From contig CAZOAA010000027.1 of NCBI GenBank assembly GCA_964577715.1, positions 1 through 21,049 on the forward strand: a stretch of DNA of 21,049 nucleotides, read 5' to 3'. Source of the stretch: SUP05 sp964577715. Its GTDB lineage: Bacteria; Pseudomonadota; Gammaproteobacteria; PS1; Pseudothioglobaceae. The translations under genes were made by a program, and so were the position numbers. Positions 5,179-14,501 of the stretch are shown here, one piece after another. Below the pieces are notes generated by a model that searched no databases, was not told where the DNA came from, and was given only the letters and a program-made list of their open reading frames with translations. Numbering within the stretch: position 1 is the stretch's first letter; every line of letters starts with the position of its first letter.

Positions 5179-5189
5179 GTCTGGTTGAG

Positions 5190-5477
5190 TTACTCGCAGT
5201 TGTAGTTTCTGAAAGAGCCTAGGTCGTTTACGTTTTCAAAGCCCATTTGCTCTAAATAGTTTTTAGCTGTAGATGAGCGAGCACCAGTTACGCAGTATAA
5301 AACAATAGCTTTACTGCGATCAATAATATTATCAGCAGACATGATTGATTGTAATGGCAAGTTAATCGCATTTGGTAATGCACCACGAGCGAATTCAGCA
5401 GACGAACGAACGTCGACTAGTTGAGCGCCATTAGCCAATAGTTTGCAAGCATCGTTTCCTGTAAATGAATTGAACAT
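5190..5477 (-). CDS. Single-domain rhodanese-like protein
   Basis: Rhodaneses move sulfane sulfur through a cysteine persulfide. The 95-residue product is one rhodanese module: an N-terminal LVDVRSSAEFARGALPNAIN (20-39) with the DVR and E-F motifs, then the active-site loop CVTGARS with Cys62, and a C-terminal YLEQMGFENVNDLG (74-87). The conserved Cys and Arg of the loop are present, so activity is plausible. The ATG at 5477 is chosen because GGGAA lies eight bases upstream and the family usually begins close to this point. A GTG at 5513 would add 12 residues (HTNKTYLGNYT and M) of no family character. No signal peptide is seen, so it is cytosolic. It is divergent from serS and leads the group running to trxC. 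Substrate and partner are unknown. Confidence 0.9.
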   Translation of the reverse strand: MFNSFTGNDACKLLANGAQLVDVRSSAEFARGALPNAINLPLQSIMSADNIIDRSKAIVLYCVTGARSSTAKNYLEQMGFENVNDLGSFRNYNCE

Positions 5478-5563
5478 AGTATAATTTCCCAAATAAGTTT
5501 TATTAGTATGCACTATTTTTTTCTAAATGTACATAATCTATATTAGGGAACCATTATACACTA

Positions 5564-6853
5564 ATGTTAAGTAAAAAGCAACTCAGAAACGACATAAAAG
5601 CAGTTGCAAATGCTTTAAAAAAACGAAATTTTTCTTTTGATATCAATCAGTTAGAAGGATTAGAAGATCAAAGGAAAAAAAATCAAATAAAAACTCAAGA
5701 ACTGCAAAATTCTCGCAATGTTCAGTCTAAATCTATTGGTAAAGCTAAGGCATCTGGTGAGGATATTAAGCCATTATTGGATGCAGTTGCTGATTTAGGT
5801 GATCAGCTAGATACGGCGAAATCTGAATTAAAAGATATACAATCTCAAATTGATGATATTGTTATGTCAATGCCCAATATTCCACATGAGTCAGTACCTG
5901 AGGGTGATTCTGAAGATGACAATGTAGAATTGTCTAAATGGGGCGAGCTGGGAAAATATGATTTTGAAGTGAAAGATCATGTTGATTTGGGCGAGAGTCA
6001 CGGGTTAGATTTTGAAACAGCGGCTAAGATATCTGGTGCACGATTTTCAGTGATGACCGCTAAGATAGCTCGACTACACCGAGCGCTCACACAATTTATG
6101 CTAGATCAGCATGTTGATAATAATGGCTATACAGAGGCTTATGTGCCGTACTTGGTGAATGCAGATTCATTAACAGGAACGGGGCAATTACCTAAGTTTG
6201 AGGCCGATTTATTTAAAACACATTTGCATGGCGAAGAAGGCGATGCAAAAACACTTTATTTGATTCCAACGGGCGAGGTACCAATTACTAATATGGTGCG
6301 AGACACTATTGTGAAAGAGAGTGATTTACCGCTTAAGTTTGTAGGTCATACGCCAAGTTTTCGTTCTGAAGCAGGTGCTTATGGGCGTGATACGCGCGGT
6401 TTAATTCGCCAGCATCAGTTTGAAAAAGTAGAGTTGGTTCAGGTCGTTAAAGCGCAGGATTCTTATCAGGTGTTAGAAGAGCTAACTGGCCATGCTGAGG
6501 GTATTTTGCAGGCATTAGAGTTACCGTATCGTAAGGTAAATTTGTGCGCAGGAGATTTGGGGTTTTCTAGTGCAAAAACTTATGATTTAGAGGTTTGGCT
6601 ACCTGGGCAAAACGCTTATCGTGAAATCTCTTCCTGCTCTTGTTTTGAGGATTTTCAAGCAAGACGATTGCAACTTAGATGGAAGAACCCAGAAACTAAC
6701 AAATCAGAATTATTACATACGTTAAACGGCTCTGGTTTGGCAGTGGGAAGAACATTGGTAGCTGTGTTAGAGAATCACCAACAAGCTGATGGCAGTATTA
6801 AAATACCAGATGTTTTGCATAGTTATATGGGCGGTGCAACCGTTATTAATTAA
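5564..6853 (+). CDS. serS: Seryl-tRNA synthetase
   Basis: A class II aminoacyl-tRNA synthetase that charges tRNA-Ser, and tRNA-Sec where present, with serine. The 429-residue length is normal. The N-terminal tRNA-binding coiled coil spans about residues 30-105, beginning MLSKKQLRNDIKAVANALKK, the expected start. The catalytic core shows TGE at 236-238 of the serine pocket, motif 2 at about 266-290 (FRSEAGAYGRDTRGLIRQHQ) and motif 3 LNGSGLAVGRTL (387-398) with its ATP-binding arginine. AGGGAA lies about 13 bases before the ATG, a long spacing, so translation signals may be weak. It leads a plus-strand run with yajC-secD-secF only 20 bases behind. In E. coli that Sec cluster instead follows tgt. 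Confidence 0.98.
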   Translation: MLSKKQLRNDIKAVANALKKRNFSFDINQLEGLEDQRKKNQIKTQELQNSRNVQSKSIGKAKASGEDIKPLLDAVADLGDQLDTAKSELKDIQSQIDDIVMSMPNIPHESVPEGDSEDDNVELSKWGELGKYDFEVKDHVDLGESHGLDFETAAKISGARFSVMTAKIARLHRALTQFMLDQHVDNNGYTEAYVPYLVNADSLTGTGQLPKFEADLFKTHLHGEEGDAKTLYLIPTGEVPITNMVRDTIVKESDLPLKFVGHTPSFRSEAGAYGRDTRGLIRQHQFEKVELVQVVKAQDSYQVLEELTGHAEGILQALELPYRKVNLCAGDLGFSSAKTYDLEVWLPGQNAYREISSCSCFEDFQARRLQLRWKNPETNKSELLHTLNGSGLAVGRTLVAVLENHQQADGSIKIPDVLHSYMGGATVIN

Positions 6854-6873
6854 TTTTTTATTAGGAGACAACA

Positions 6874-7209
6874 ATGAACTTATTGGACTTAATCATATCG
6901 CCAGCATTTGCTGAAGGCGCAGAAGTATCAGGCGCTGGCTCATTAGGAGGACTGCCATTTTTAGTGGTGATGTTTGTGCTGATGTATTTTTTACTGATCA
7001 GACCACAGCAAAAACGCGCTAAAGAGCATAAAACTCTACTTTCAGAACTTAAAAAAGGTGATGAAGTTGTTACTAATGGCGGTGTTGTTGGTGCAGTCAC
7101 TTCAGTAGATGAATCTTTTGCAACATTGGAAATTGCCAAAGGCGTAGTAGTTAAGGTGCAAAAACAAGGCATTAACCAAAAACTACCAAAAGGCAGTGCT
7201 AAAATTTAG
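6874..7209 (+). CDS. yajC: YajC, Sec translocon accessory subunit
   Basis: A small inner-membrane protein that forms a complex with SecD and SecF, helping SecYEG export and insert proteins. The 111-residue product has one membrane segment (about residues 26-46, GLPFLVVMFVLMYFLLIRP) followed by the family hallmark IRPQQKRAKEH. A cytosolic domain, LLSELKKGDEVVTNGGVVGAV then KVQKQGI, completes it. AGGAG sits eight bases before the ATG. The N terminus before the membrane segment (SPAFAEGAEVSGAGS) is typical of the family. It is followed 28 bases later by secD, the standard order. Confidence 0.97.
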   Translation: MNLLDLIISPAFAEGAEVSGAGSLGGLPFLVVMFVLMYFLLIRPQQKRAKEHKTLLSELKKGDEVVTNGGVVGAVTSVDESFATLEIAKGVVVKVQKQGINQKLPKGSAKI

Positions 7210-7237
7210 ATAATCATATTTAAGACATTTAGAAACT

Positions 7238-9091
7238 ATGAACCAATACTCTGGCCTAAAAAATGCATTAATTGCTTTTTTCTTAATACTTGCTTCGCTG
7301 TATGCTTTGCCAAATATTTTTGGCTCAGATTTGGCTGTGCAGATATCAAGTGCAGGCGATGTGGCAATTTCCCAGGGGGATTTAACCAGGGTAGAAACTA
7401 CGCTTAAAAACAATAATATTGATTATAAATCGTCCGAGTTGTCTAATCGCAGAATTTTGGTTCGTTTTAAAAATACCGCCAATCAACTTTTGGCTAAGGA
7501 TTTATTAAAAACAGAGTTAGGTCGTAATTATGTGACAGCACTTAACTTAGCGCCTTCTATTCCAGAATGGCTCTCTGGATTAGGTGGTAAAGCCATGTCA
7601 CTCGGCCTTGATCTTAGAGGTGGCGTGCACTTCTTGCTTGAAGTTGATATGAATGCAGTGTTGTCAATGTCAATTGATAAGTATTACAACGAGTTACGCA
7701 CACTTTTACGCACCGATCGTTTGTATAAAAGTATTAAAAAGGAAGGAAATACTATTGCCATACGTTTTAAGACATCTGAATCAAAAGATAAGGCGATAGG
7801 ATTAATCAAATCAGACTTGAGTGATTTAGTTGTTTTAGAAACTGATAATCAAGATGAGCTTCTTGCCAGTATTGGTATTAGTGAAAGTGCACAAAAAGAG
7901 GCCAAGAAGAGTGCGTTAAAACAAAACATTACTACTTTAAGAAACAGAGTTAATGAGCTCGGTGTTGCTGAGCCTATTATTCAGCAGCAAGGATTAGAAC
8001 GTATTGTAGTGCAACTACCTGGTGTACAAGATACCGCTAGAGCTAAAGAAATTTTAGGTGCGGTGGCAACACTAGAATTTAGGTTAGTCGATGAAAAAAA
8101 TGACCCGCAAACTGCAATTCAATCGGGCAGAGTGCCAATTGGCTCAAAGCTTTATTATTTTAAAGATGGACGTCCTTTATTATTAAAGACTCGAGTAATA
8201 GCTACTGGTGAGAATATTACAGGCGCTGCATCAGGCGTTGATCAAGACAATAATACGCCGATGGTTAACATTACACTTGATAATTCTGGCGGTAGATCTA
8301 TGTTGGATACTACTAAAAAATATCTACACCATCGTATGGCGGTGGTTTTTATTGAAAACAAGGTTGAAACAATACGTAAAGATGGAAAAAATATTAAAAA
8401 GCGTAGCACTACTAGAGATATTATTAATGCAGCCACCATTCAAGGTACATTCTCAAATCGTTTTCAAATTACAGGTATAGATAGTGCGCGTGAAGCACGA
8501 AATCTGGCCTTATTGCTTAGAGCGGGATCGCTCTCAGCGCCGATTGAAATTATTGAAGAGCGCACCATCGGACCAAGCCTTGGTGCAGACAATATTGAAA
8601 AAGGTGTGATCTCAGTTATTGCAGGATTTATATTGGTGCTGTTGTTTATGGCTGTTCGTTATCGTGTATTTGGCATGGTGGCAAATATTGCACTCACGCT
8701 TAATCTGGTGATGATTGTATCTGTATTGTCACTTTTACAGGCTACTTTAACTTTACCCGGTATTGCTGGTATTGTTTTAACAGTAGGTATGGCTGTAGAT
8801 GCTAACGTACTTATTTTTGAGCGCATTAAAGAAGAGTTAGGGCTGCATGGCAGTATTCAAAAAGCAATCTCAGCAGGCTATGATAAGGCGCTATTGACTA
8901 TTGCAGATGCGAATATCACAACTCTAATTGCCGCATTGGTATTATTTGGTTTTGGCACGGGCCCAATTAAAGGTTTTGCAATTACTTTGTCCATTGGCAT
9001 TGTAACTTCTATGTTTACAGCTATTATTGTTTCTAGAGCTATTGTTAATAAGATTTATGGTGGTAAAAAACTACAGGAGTTGTCAATATGA
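7238..9091 (+). CDS. secD: Protein translocase subunit SecD
   Basis: SecD with SecF uses the proton gradient to complete protein export through SecYEG. The 617-residue product has the expected layout. A first membrane helix (about 8-27) is followed by a large periplasmic domain starting at AVQISSAGD. The D1 motif LGLDLRGGVHFLLEVD is at 122-137. A second periplasmic part contains RNRVNELGVAEPIIQQQG and GPSLGADNIEKG, and five C-terminal helices carry VGMAVDANVLIFERIKEE, the RND-family signature. The N terminus aligns with E. coli SecD from the first helix (LYALPNIFG), supporting the ATG at 7238. No strong Shine-Dalgarno site is visible. The end overlaps secF by four bases (ATGA), so the two are probably translated in a coupled way. 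Confidence 0.98.
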   Translation: MNQYSGLKNALIAFFLILASLYALPNIFGSDLAVQISSAGDVAISQGDLTRVETTLKNNNIDYKSSELSNRRILVRFKNTANQLLAKDLLKTELGRNYVTALNLAPSIPEWLSGLGGKAMSLGLDLRGGVHFLLEVDMNAVLSMSIDKYYNELRTLLRTDRLYKSIKKEGNTIAIRFKTSESKDKAIGLIKSDLSDLVVLETDNQDELLASIGISESAQKEAKKSALKQNITTLRNRVNELGVAEPIIQQQGLERIVVQLPGVQDTARAKEILGAVATLEFRLVDEKNDPQTAIQSGRVPIGSKLYYFKDGRPLLLKTRVIATGENITGAASGVDQDNNTPMVNITLDNSGGRSMLDTTKKYLHHRMAVVFIENKVETIRKDGKNIKKRSTTRDIINAATIQGTFSNRFQITGIDSAREARNLALLLRAGSLSAPIEIIEERTIGPSLGADNIEKGVISVIAGFILVLLFMAVRYRVFGMVANIALTLNLVMIVSVLSLLQATLTLPGIAGIVLTVGMAVDANVLIFERIKEELGLHGSIQKAISAGYDKALLTIADANITTLIAALVLFGFGTGPIKGFAITLSIGIVTSMFTAIIVSRAIVNKIYGGKKLQELSI

Positions 9092-10008
9092 AGGCTTTAA
9101 ATATCCCTACTATTGATTTTGTTGGTAAGCGACTTTATGCCATTATTTTTTCTGTTGTATTAGTTGTAGTATCAATTTTATCATTAGCTACACAAGGGTT
9201 AAAGTTTGGTATTGACTTTACTGGCGGAACTTTAATTGAGGTGGGCTATGAAAAACCTGCTGACTTAGCTGAGGTGCGTACTATCTTGAGTGAGGCAAAA
9301 TTCAAAAGTGCCAATGTACAGTATTTTGGCTCCACTAATGAGATATTGATTCGCCTAGAGCCTCAAGAAATTTCAAGCGCTAAACTTAGTACAGAGATTA
9401 TTCGTTTATTGGGCAACGATGTTGACATTCGCCGTGTTGAATTTGTTGGCCCTAAAGTGGGTGAAGAGCTTACTAATGATGGTGGATTGGCCATGCTTTA
9501 TGCATTAATTGGCATATTAATTTACGTGGCATTTCGTTTTGAATACCGATTTGCATTGGGATCAATTTCAGCACTTATTCATGATGTGATTATTACTTTA
9601 GGCGTATTTTCACTTTTGCAAATTGAGTTTGATTTAACGGTATTAGCGGCAATTTTAGCAGTGATTGGTTATTCCCTAAATGATACGATTGTTGTGTTTG
9701 ATCGAATTCGCGAGAATTTCCTTTCGACTCGTCATACAGACCCTAAAAAGATTATTAATGGCGCGCTTAATCAAACACTATCTAGAACTATTATGACCTC
9801 TATAACAACCTTGTTAGTGCTCTTGGCACTATTCTTTTTAGGTGGTGAGATTATTCACAGTTTTGCATTGGCATTACTGATTGGTGTGGTAATTGGTACT
9901 TACTCTTCAATTTACGTAGCCAGCTCTATGATTTTAGCTCTGGGCATTAGTAAAGAGGATATGTTGCCCTCAGAAAAGGAAAAGAAAGAAATTGACGCCA
10001 GACCTTAG
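9088..10008 (+). CDS. secF: Protein translocase subunit SecF
   Basis: Partner of SecD in the inner-membrane translocase complex. The 306-residue protein opens with one membrane helix (about 15-34). The short periplasmic domain begins GLKFGIDFTGGTLIEV (38-52), the SecF signature. Five further helices include SLNDTIVVFDRIREN, the charged RND-type motif. The ATG lies inside the secD stop (ATGA), with an AGGAG site (9075-9079) nine bases upstream. The gene ends 12 bases before the convergent fabB stop, leaving only a poor A/T-rich hairpin as a shared terminator, so opposing transcripts may run into each other. The C-terminal tail is lysine/glutamate-rich and cytosolic. Confidence 0.98.
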   Translation: MKALNIPTIDFVGKRLYAIIFSVVLVVVSILSLATQGLKFGIDFTGGTLIEVGYEKPADLAEVRTILSEAKFKSANVQYFGSTNEILIRLEPQEISSAKLSTEIIRLLGNDVDIRRVEFVGPKVGEELTNDGGLAMLYALIGILIYVAFRFEYRFALGSISALIHDVIITLGVFSLLQIEFDLTVLAAILAVIGYSLNDTIVVFDRIRENFLSTRHTDPKKIINGALNQTLSRTIMTSITTLLVLLALFFLGGEIIHSFALALLIGVVIGTYSSIYVASSMILALGISKEDMLPSEKEKKEIDARP

Positions 10009-10020
10009 AAAAAAGTTCGA

Positions 10021-11238
10021 TTATTTTTTAAATTTTTCAAATACTAGGCAGGCATTCGTACCGCCAAATCCAAAACTATTAGACATGACTCGATTTAGAG
10101 ACTGAATAGTGGTTGCTTGAACAATAGGCATACCTTCTGCAGCTTCATCAAGGTTTTCAATATTGACTGACTCAGCCATGAAGTCATTTTGTAGCATAAG
10201 CAGTGAGTAAATAGATTCATTGACTCCTGCTGCACCTAATGCATGACCTGAAAGTGATTTAGTTGATCCGATATTAGGAATGTCATCACCAAAGACTTCC
10301 TTAATAGCGCCAAGCTCTTTTACATCACCAACGGGCGTTGAAGTTCCGTGCGCGTTGATATAATCGATAGGTCCATCTACAGTAGAAATAGCTAATTCCA
10401 TACAGCGTTTAGCGCCTTCACCTGATGGAGCGACCATATCAAATCCATCCGAGGTTGCACCATAGCCAGTTAACTCAGCTAAAATAGTGGCACCACGTGC
10501 TTCGGCATGTTCTAAAGATTCTAATACTAAAGCACCACCACCACCAGAGATAACGAATCCGTCCCTATCAGCATCATAAGCACGAGATGCATTTTCAGGG
10601 GTTTCGTTATATTTTGAAGACAATGCACCCATTGCATCAAACAGCATGGTCATTGACCAGTCTAGCTCTTCACCACCGCCAGCAAAAACCACGTCTTGCT
10701 TGCCCATTTGGATTTGCTCCATGGCATTACCAATGCAGTGTGCACTAGTTGAACAGGCTGAACTAATTGAATAGTTAATGCCTTTAATTTTGAACATAGT
10801 GGAAAGGCAAGCCGAGGTAGTAGAACCCATTACGCGTGGCACACGATAAGGTCCAACACGTTTAATGCCTTTTTCTCTTAAAATATCTGCAGATTCAATG
10901 ATATTTTGGTTGGAGGCACCACCAGAGCCCATAATAAGACCTGTACGTGGATTAGAAATCTGTGCTTCTGTCAGGCACGATTGTTGAATGGCCTCGTCTA
11001 AGGCGACTGCATTGTAGATGGCGGCATCTGCCATAAATCGCTTCATTTTTCGATCAATCACTTCGCTGGAATCTATCTCTGGCAAGGTGCCTGCAACCTG
11101 TGAACGCAGACCCATTTCGGCATAGGTAGGTTCAAACTCAATACCTGATTTGGCAGTTTTGAGAGATTCTAAAACTTCCGCACAGTTTGTACCTAAGCTA
11201 GAAACAATCCCCATTCCTGTTACAACGACTCTTTGCAT
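10021..11238 (-). CDS. fabB: 3-oxoacyl-ACP synthase I (beta-ketoacyl-ACP synthase, FabB)
   Basis: FabB elongates acyl-ACP with malonyl-ACP and is required for the unsaturated branch of fatty acid synthesis. The 405-residue protein shows the Cys-His-His triad of condensing enzymes: Cys162 in SISSACSTSAHC, His297 in NAHGTSTPVGD and His332 in KSLSGHALGAAG. Lys328 and the glycine-rich NSFGFGGTNAC (387-397) are also present. These positions lie within one residue of E. coli FabB. The start codon overlaps the fabA stop by one base (TAATG), so translation is coupled. The fabA-fabB pair, rather than fabF alone, points to the anaerobic desaturation route of gammaproteobacteria. Confidence 0.98.
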   Translation of the reverse strand: MQRVVVTGMGIVSSLGTNCAEVLESLKTAKSGIEFEPTYAEMGLRSQVAGTLPEIDSSEVIDRKMKRFMADAAIYNAVALDEAIQQSCLTEAQISNPRTGLIMGSGGASNQNIIESADILREKGIKRVGPYRVPRVMGSTTSACLSTMFKIKGINYSISSACSTSAHCIGNAMEQIQMGKQDVVFAGGGEELDWSMTMLFDAMGALSSKYNETPENASRAYDADRDGFVISGGGGALVLESLEHAEARGATILAELTGYGATSDGFDMVAPSGEGAKRCMELAISTVDGPIDYINAHGTSTPVGDVKELGAIKEVFGDDIPNIGSTKSLSGHALGAAGVNESIYSLLMLQNDFMAESVNIENLDEAAEGMPIVQATTIQSLNRVMSNSFGFGGTNACLVFEKFKK

Positions 11239-11747
11239 TAGAAATTGCTCGTATCAGTAAATAGGCCTACTTTTAGGTTGGTGGCCTCATAAATCACTTT
11301 GCCATCTACTTCCATCACTGCGTCTCCAATGCCCATATAGAGCTTTCTGGCTATAACACGCGATAGGTTAATTTTGTAAGTTACTTTTTTTGCAGTTGGT
11401 AGAACTTGTCCGGTAAATTTGATAGCTCCTGCGCCTAATGCACGTCCTCTACCAGGCCCACCTAACCATCCTAGATAAAAACCAATCAGTTGCCACATCG
11501 CATCTACGCCTAGACAGCCAGGCATAACAGGGTCTTCATTAAAGTGGCAGTCGAAAAACCATAAATCAGGTTTAATATCAAGCTCAGCAATAATTTCACC
11601 CTTGCCATACTCTCCACCTTCTTTTGAAATATGCGTAATGCGGTCAAGCATTAACATAGGTGGTTGTGGTAATTGTGCATTACCAGGACCAAATAACTCC
11701 CCGTTACCACATTTGATTAATTCTTCGTATGAAAATGAGTTTTGCAT
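11238..11747 (-). CDS. fabA: 3-hydroxydecanoyl-ACP dehydratase/isomerase (FabA)
   Basis: FabA dehydrates 3-hydroxydecanoyl-ACP and isomerises trans-2- to cis-3-decenoyl-ACP, the entry to unsaturated fatty acids; FabB downstream extends the product. The 169-residue sequence closely follows E. coli FabA: ELFGPGNAQLPQPPMLMLDR, the active-site helix DPVMPGCLGVDAMWQLIGFY with Asp82, and His68 in FDCHF. The C-terminal TGQVLPTAKKVTY and NLKVGLFTDTSNF also match. AAGG lies seven bases before the ATG. It starts 27 bases after the metZ stop on the same strand, so both probably share a transcript, an association I do not know from E. coli. Confidence 0.98.
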   Translation of the reverse strand: MQNSFSYEELIKCGNGELFGPGNAQLPQPPMLMLDRITHISKEGGEYGKGEIIAELDIKPDLWFFDCHFNEDPVMPGCLGVDAMWQLIGFYLGWLGGPGRGRALGAGAIKFTGQVLPTAKKVTYKINLSRVIARKLYMGIGDAVMEVDGKVIYEATNLKVGLFTDTSNF

Positions 11748-11774
11748 ATTGCTACCTTGTGTATATTCTGAAAA

Positions 11775-12944
11775 TTATACCGAAAGACCTCTGTTGATAT
11801 CGTCAATCACATCGTTGACATCCTCTAGGCCAACTGAGATACGAATCAAGCCTTCAGAAATATTAGCATTTTGCCTTTCTTCATCAGTTAGGCGACCATG
11901 TGTGGTGGAAGCAGGGTGTGTGATGGTAGTTTTTGCATCTCCTAAATTTGCAGTGATAGATAGTGTTTGTACTGCGTTAATCACCTTGAAAGCCTCGTCC
12001 CTTCCACCATTAACCTCAAATGAGACAATGCCGCCAAAGCCAGATTGCTGGTTTTTAGCTAATGTGTAATTTGGGTGAGATTCCAGCCCTAGATAATAAA
12101 CTTTTTTAACATTATCTTGAGTATTGAGCCAATTGGCTAGTTTAAGTGCATTTTCTGAGTGAGCTTTCATTCTAATGCTGAGTGTTTCTAGGCCTTTAAG
12201 TACAATCCAAGCGTTAAATGCACTTAAGCTTGGGCCAGTGGCTCGTGTAAAGTTACTAACTTGTTCGATAATTGTTTCATTGCCTAACACTGCACCTGCT
12301 AAACATCGGCCTTGCCCATCAATATATTTGGTAGCTGAGTGAATTACAATATCTGCACCTAATTTGATTGGGTTTTGCAATGCTGGAGATAAAATAGCGT
12401 TATCAACGGCTAATAGGATGTCATTGGCTTGGCTGATTTTGCTAAGCGCAGTGATATTTACCACCTCACCTAGCGGGTTAGAGGGTGTTTCTAATAAAAA
12501 TAACTTTGTATTATCTTGCACGGCATCTTGCCATTGAGATAGTTCACCTAAATCAACATAAGTAATGTCAATGTTAAATTTACTGACAATGGTATTTAAC
12601 AGAACAATAGAAGTACCAAACATATTGCGCGAAGCCACAATATGATCGCCTGATTTAACCAATGACATAATTGTAGCAAAAACTGCAGCCATTCCACTTG
12701 CAGTTGCTACACAAGCTTGTGAACCCTCAAGTGCCGCTAACTTTTGTTCAAAAGCATCAACTGTTGGATTAGTAAAGCGCGCATAGATATTACCAGGCTC
12801 TTCTTTGGAAAACCGACTGGCAGCCTGTTCAGCAGAGTCAAAAACAAAACTAGAAGTTAAAAATATAGCTTCTGAGTGTTCCTGCTCTTGTGTGGTTCGA
12901 TAACCTTCGCGTATAGCTTTAGTGTCGAAGTTTAAATCTTTCAT
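11775..12944 (-). CDS. metZ: O-succinylhomoserine sulfhydrylase (MetZ)
   Basis: A PLP enzyme of the Cys/Met metabolism family that makes homocysteine directly from O-succinylhomoserine and sulfide, bypassing cystathionine. The 389-residue product carries the PLP lysine Lys206 in SATKYIDGQGR, a stretch typical of MetZ, with Asp181 of AVDNA contacting the cofactor. ARFTNPT near residue 55-61 and TASGMAAVFA (81-90) are family motifs. Placement straight after purF is the known Pseudomonas arrangement, which supports metZ over metB, metC or metY. The distinction still rests on close similarity rather than one decisive residue. Use of free sulfide would suit a sulfur-oxidising organism. No strong Shine-Dalgarno site is visible; the gap to purF is 28 bases. 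Confidence 0.92.
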   Translation of the reverse strand: MKDLNFDTKAIREGYRTTQEQEHSEAIFLTSSFVFDSAEQAASRFSKEEPGNIYARFTNPTVDAFEQKLAALEGSQACVATASGMAAVFATIMSLVKSGDHIVASRNMFGTSIVLLNTIVSKFNIDITYVDLGELSQWQDAVQDNTKLFLLETPSNPLGEVVNITALSKISQANDILLAVDNAILSPALQNPIKLGADIVIHSATKYIDGQGRCLAGAVLGNETIIEQVSNFTRATGPSLSAFNAWIVLKGLETLSIRMKAHSENALKLANWLNTQDNVKKVYYLGLESHPNYTLAKNQQSGFGGIVSFEVNGGRDEAFKVINAVQTLSITANLGDAKTTITHPASTTHGRLTDEERQNANISEGLIRISVGLEDVNDVIDDINRGLSV

Positions 12945-12972
12945 GTTTTTGCTAATAATCGCTAAATAACGC

Positions 12973-14490
12973 TTATTCTACATCATTACATATCAACTCA
13001 GAACTTTCGTTGGTGTTGTTTTTTTCTTTAGCAGCATCAGATCTTAATGCTTCAATTTGATTTAAGTAGTTTTTGTCAATATCGTTGGTAATATATTGCC
13101 CATCAAAACATGAGCAGTCAAACGCTTTAATGTTTTTATTGCCTTGTTGTACACACCAAATTAAGTCGTTTAAATCTTGGTAAATTAGTTTGTCAGCACC
13201 AATTGATTTGCAAATTTGATCGGTATCTTTATCGTGTGCAATAAACTCTTTTTCGCTTGACATGTCAATGCCATATACGTTGGGATATCGAACTGGCGGG
13301 GCTGCTGAGGCGAAAAATACCTTGTTGGCTCCAGAGTCTCGAGCCATTTGCACAATTTGCTCACTGGTTGTGCCACGTACGATAGAGTCATCAACTAATA
13401 ATACATTTTTCCCTTTGAATTCTAATTCAATGGCACTGAGTTTTTGACGTACTGACTTTTTACGCTGTTTTTGTCCAGGCATAATGAAAGTTCTAGCAAT
13501 ATAGCGATTTTTAATTAAACCTTCAGAGTATTTAACATCAAGTTTTTGTGCTAATTCTAAGGCAGATACTCTAGATGTGTCGGGAATAGGTATAACCACA
13601 TCAATTTTTTCATCACCCCAATTTTTTTGTATATTTTCAGCTAATTTCTCACCCATTCTTAAACGTGATTTGTATACAGATATGCCGTCAATCACTGAAT
13701 CTGGTCGAGCAAAATACACAAATTCAAAAATACAAGGTGAATATTTGGCGTTATTGGCGCATTGTTGCGTAAAAATATTGCCTTCTCTATCAATTACTAT
13801 AGCCTCTCCAGGTTCTATATCGCGAACAATTTTGTATCCTAATGCCGTGAGTGCAACACTCTCTGAAGCAAGCATATGTTTGGTGCCTCCTTTGGTAGTG
13901 CGCTTGCCTAGAATGAGTGGGCGAATACCGTTAGGGTCACGAAAGCCAAAAATACCATATCCAGGAATCATGCCAATAGCTGCATAGGCGCCACGTACTC
14001 GTTTGTGTGCTTGTGATACAGAGTCAAAAATATCTTTCTCATCAATACGCTGTTTTTTTAATTTAGCTAATTCACTGGCGAAAACATTTAGTAGAATTTC
14101 TGAGTCTGAGTTGGTATTAATATGCCGAAGATCTTGTTCAAATAATTCTTTGGCTAATTGCCCAGTATTAGTTAGGTTTCCATTGTGGGCAAAAGCGATT
14201 CCATAAGGTGAATTTACATAAAAAGGCTGAGCCTCAGCACCCGATGAACTACCAGCTGTTGGATAACGCACGTGACCAATGCCCATATCTCCTAAAAGTT
14301 TAGCCATGTGCTTAGTTCTAAATGAGTTTCTAACAAGGCCATTTGATTTGCGCATATAAAAACGACCTTTATGTGAAGTTACAATACCAGCGGCATCTTG
14401 CCCACGATGTTGTAAGATGGTTAGCGCATCGTAAATATAAAGAGCAGTGTCTTTTTTAGTGGTGGATAGAATACCAACAATACCGCACAT
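12973..14490 (-). CDS. purF: Amidophosphoribosyltransferase (PurF)
   Basis: PurF catalyses the first step of purine synthesis, converting PRPP and glutamine to phosphoribosylamine. The 505-residue protein starts MCGIVGIL, where Cys2 becomes the N-terminal nucleophile of the glutaminase domain. LQHRGQDAAGI (26-36), GHVRYPTAG (72-80) and FAHNGNLTN (100-108) line that site. The PRTase domain carries VVIPIPDTSR (298-307) and the PRPP loop VLLVDDSIVRGTTS (363-376). The late cluster CDCS-type cysteines seen in some PurF proteins are reduced to FDCSCFDGQYI, as in E. coli. AGGAA precedes the ATG. It follows cvpA by 11 bases, the conserved cvpA-purF arrangement. Confidence 0.98.
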   Translation of the reverse strand: MCGIVGILSTTKKDTALYIYDALTILQHRGQDAAGIVTSHKGRFYMRKSNGLVRNSFRTKHMAKLLGDMGIGHVRYPTAGSSSGAEAQPFYVNSPYGIAFAHNGNLTNTGQLAKELFEQDLRHINTNSDSEILLNVFASELAKLKKQRIDEKDIFDSVSQAHKRVRGAYAAIGMIPGYGIFGFRDPNGIRPLILGKRTTKGGTKHMLASESVALTALGYKIVRDIEPGEAIVIDREGNIFTQQCANNAKYSPCIFEFVYFARPDSVIDGISVYKSRLRMGEKLAENIQKNWGDEKIDVVIPIPDTSRVSALELAQKLDVKYSEGLIKNRYIARTFIMPGQKQRKKSVRQKLSAIELEFKGKNVLLVDDSIVRGTTSEQIVQMARDSGANKVFFASAAPPVRYPNVYGIDMSSEKEFIAHDKDTDQICKSIGADKLIYQDLNDLIWCVQQGNKNIKAFDCSCFDGQYITNDIDKNYLNQIEALRSDAAKEKNNTNESSELICNDVE

Positions 14491-14501
14491 AGAATATTTC
14501 C

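Noticed and set aside
5478..5513. GTG start for the rhodanese at 5513
   Set aside because: The added 12 residues have no rhodanese character, while the ATG at 5477 has GGGAA at good spacing.
10005..10045. Bidirectional terminator between secF and fabB
   Set aside because: AAAAAA and TTTTTT flank the gap but the stem would be A-T only with an irregular loop. It is too weak to call.
13577..13987. Plus-strand frame of 136 codons within purF
   Set aside because: It is fully antisense to the conserved PurF core and resembles no known protein; the same applies to the other frames opposite purF, metZ, trmB and xthA.
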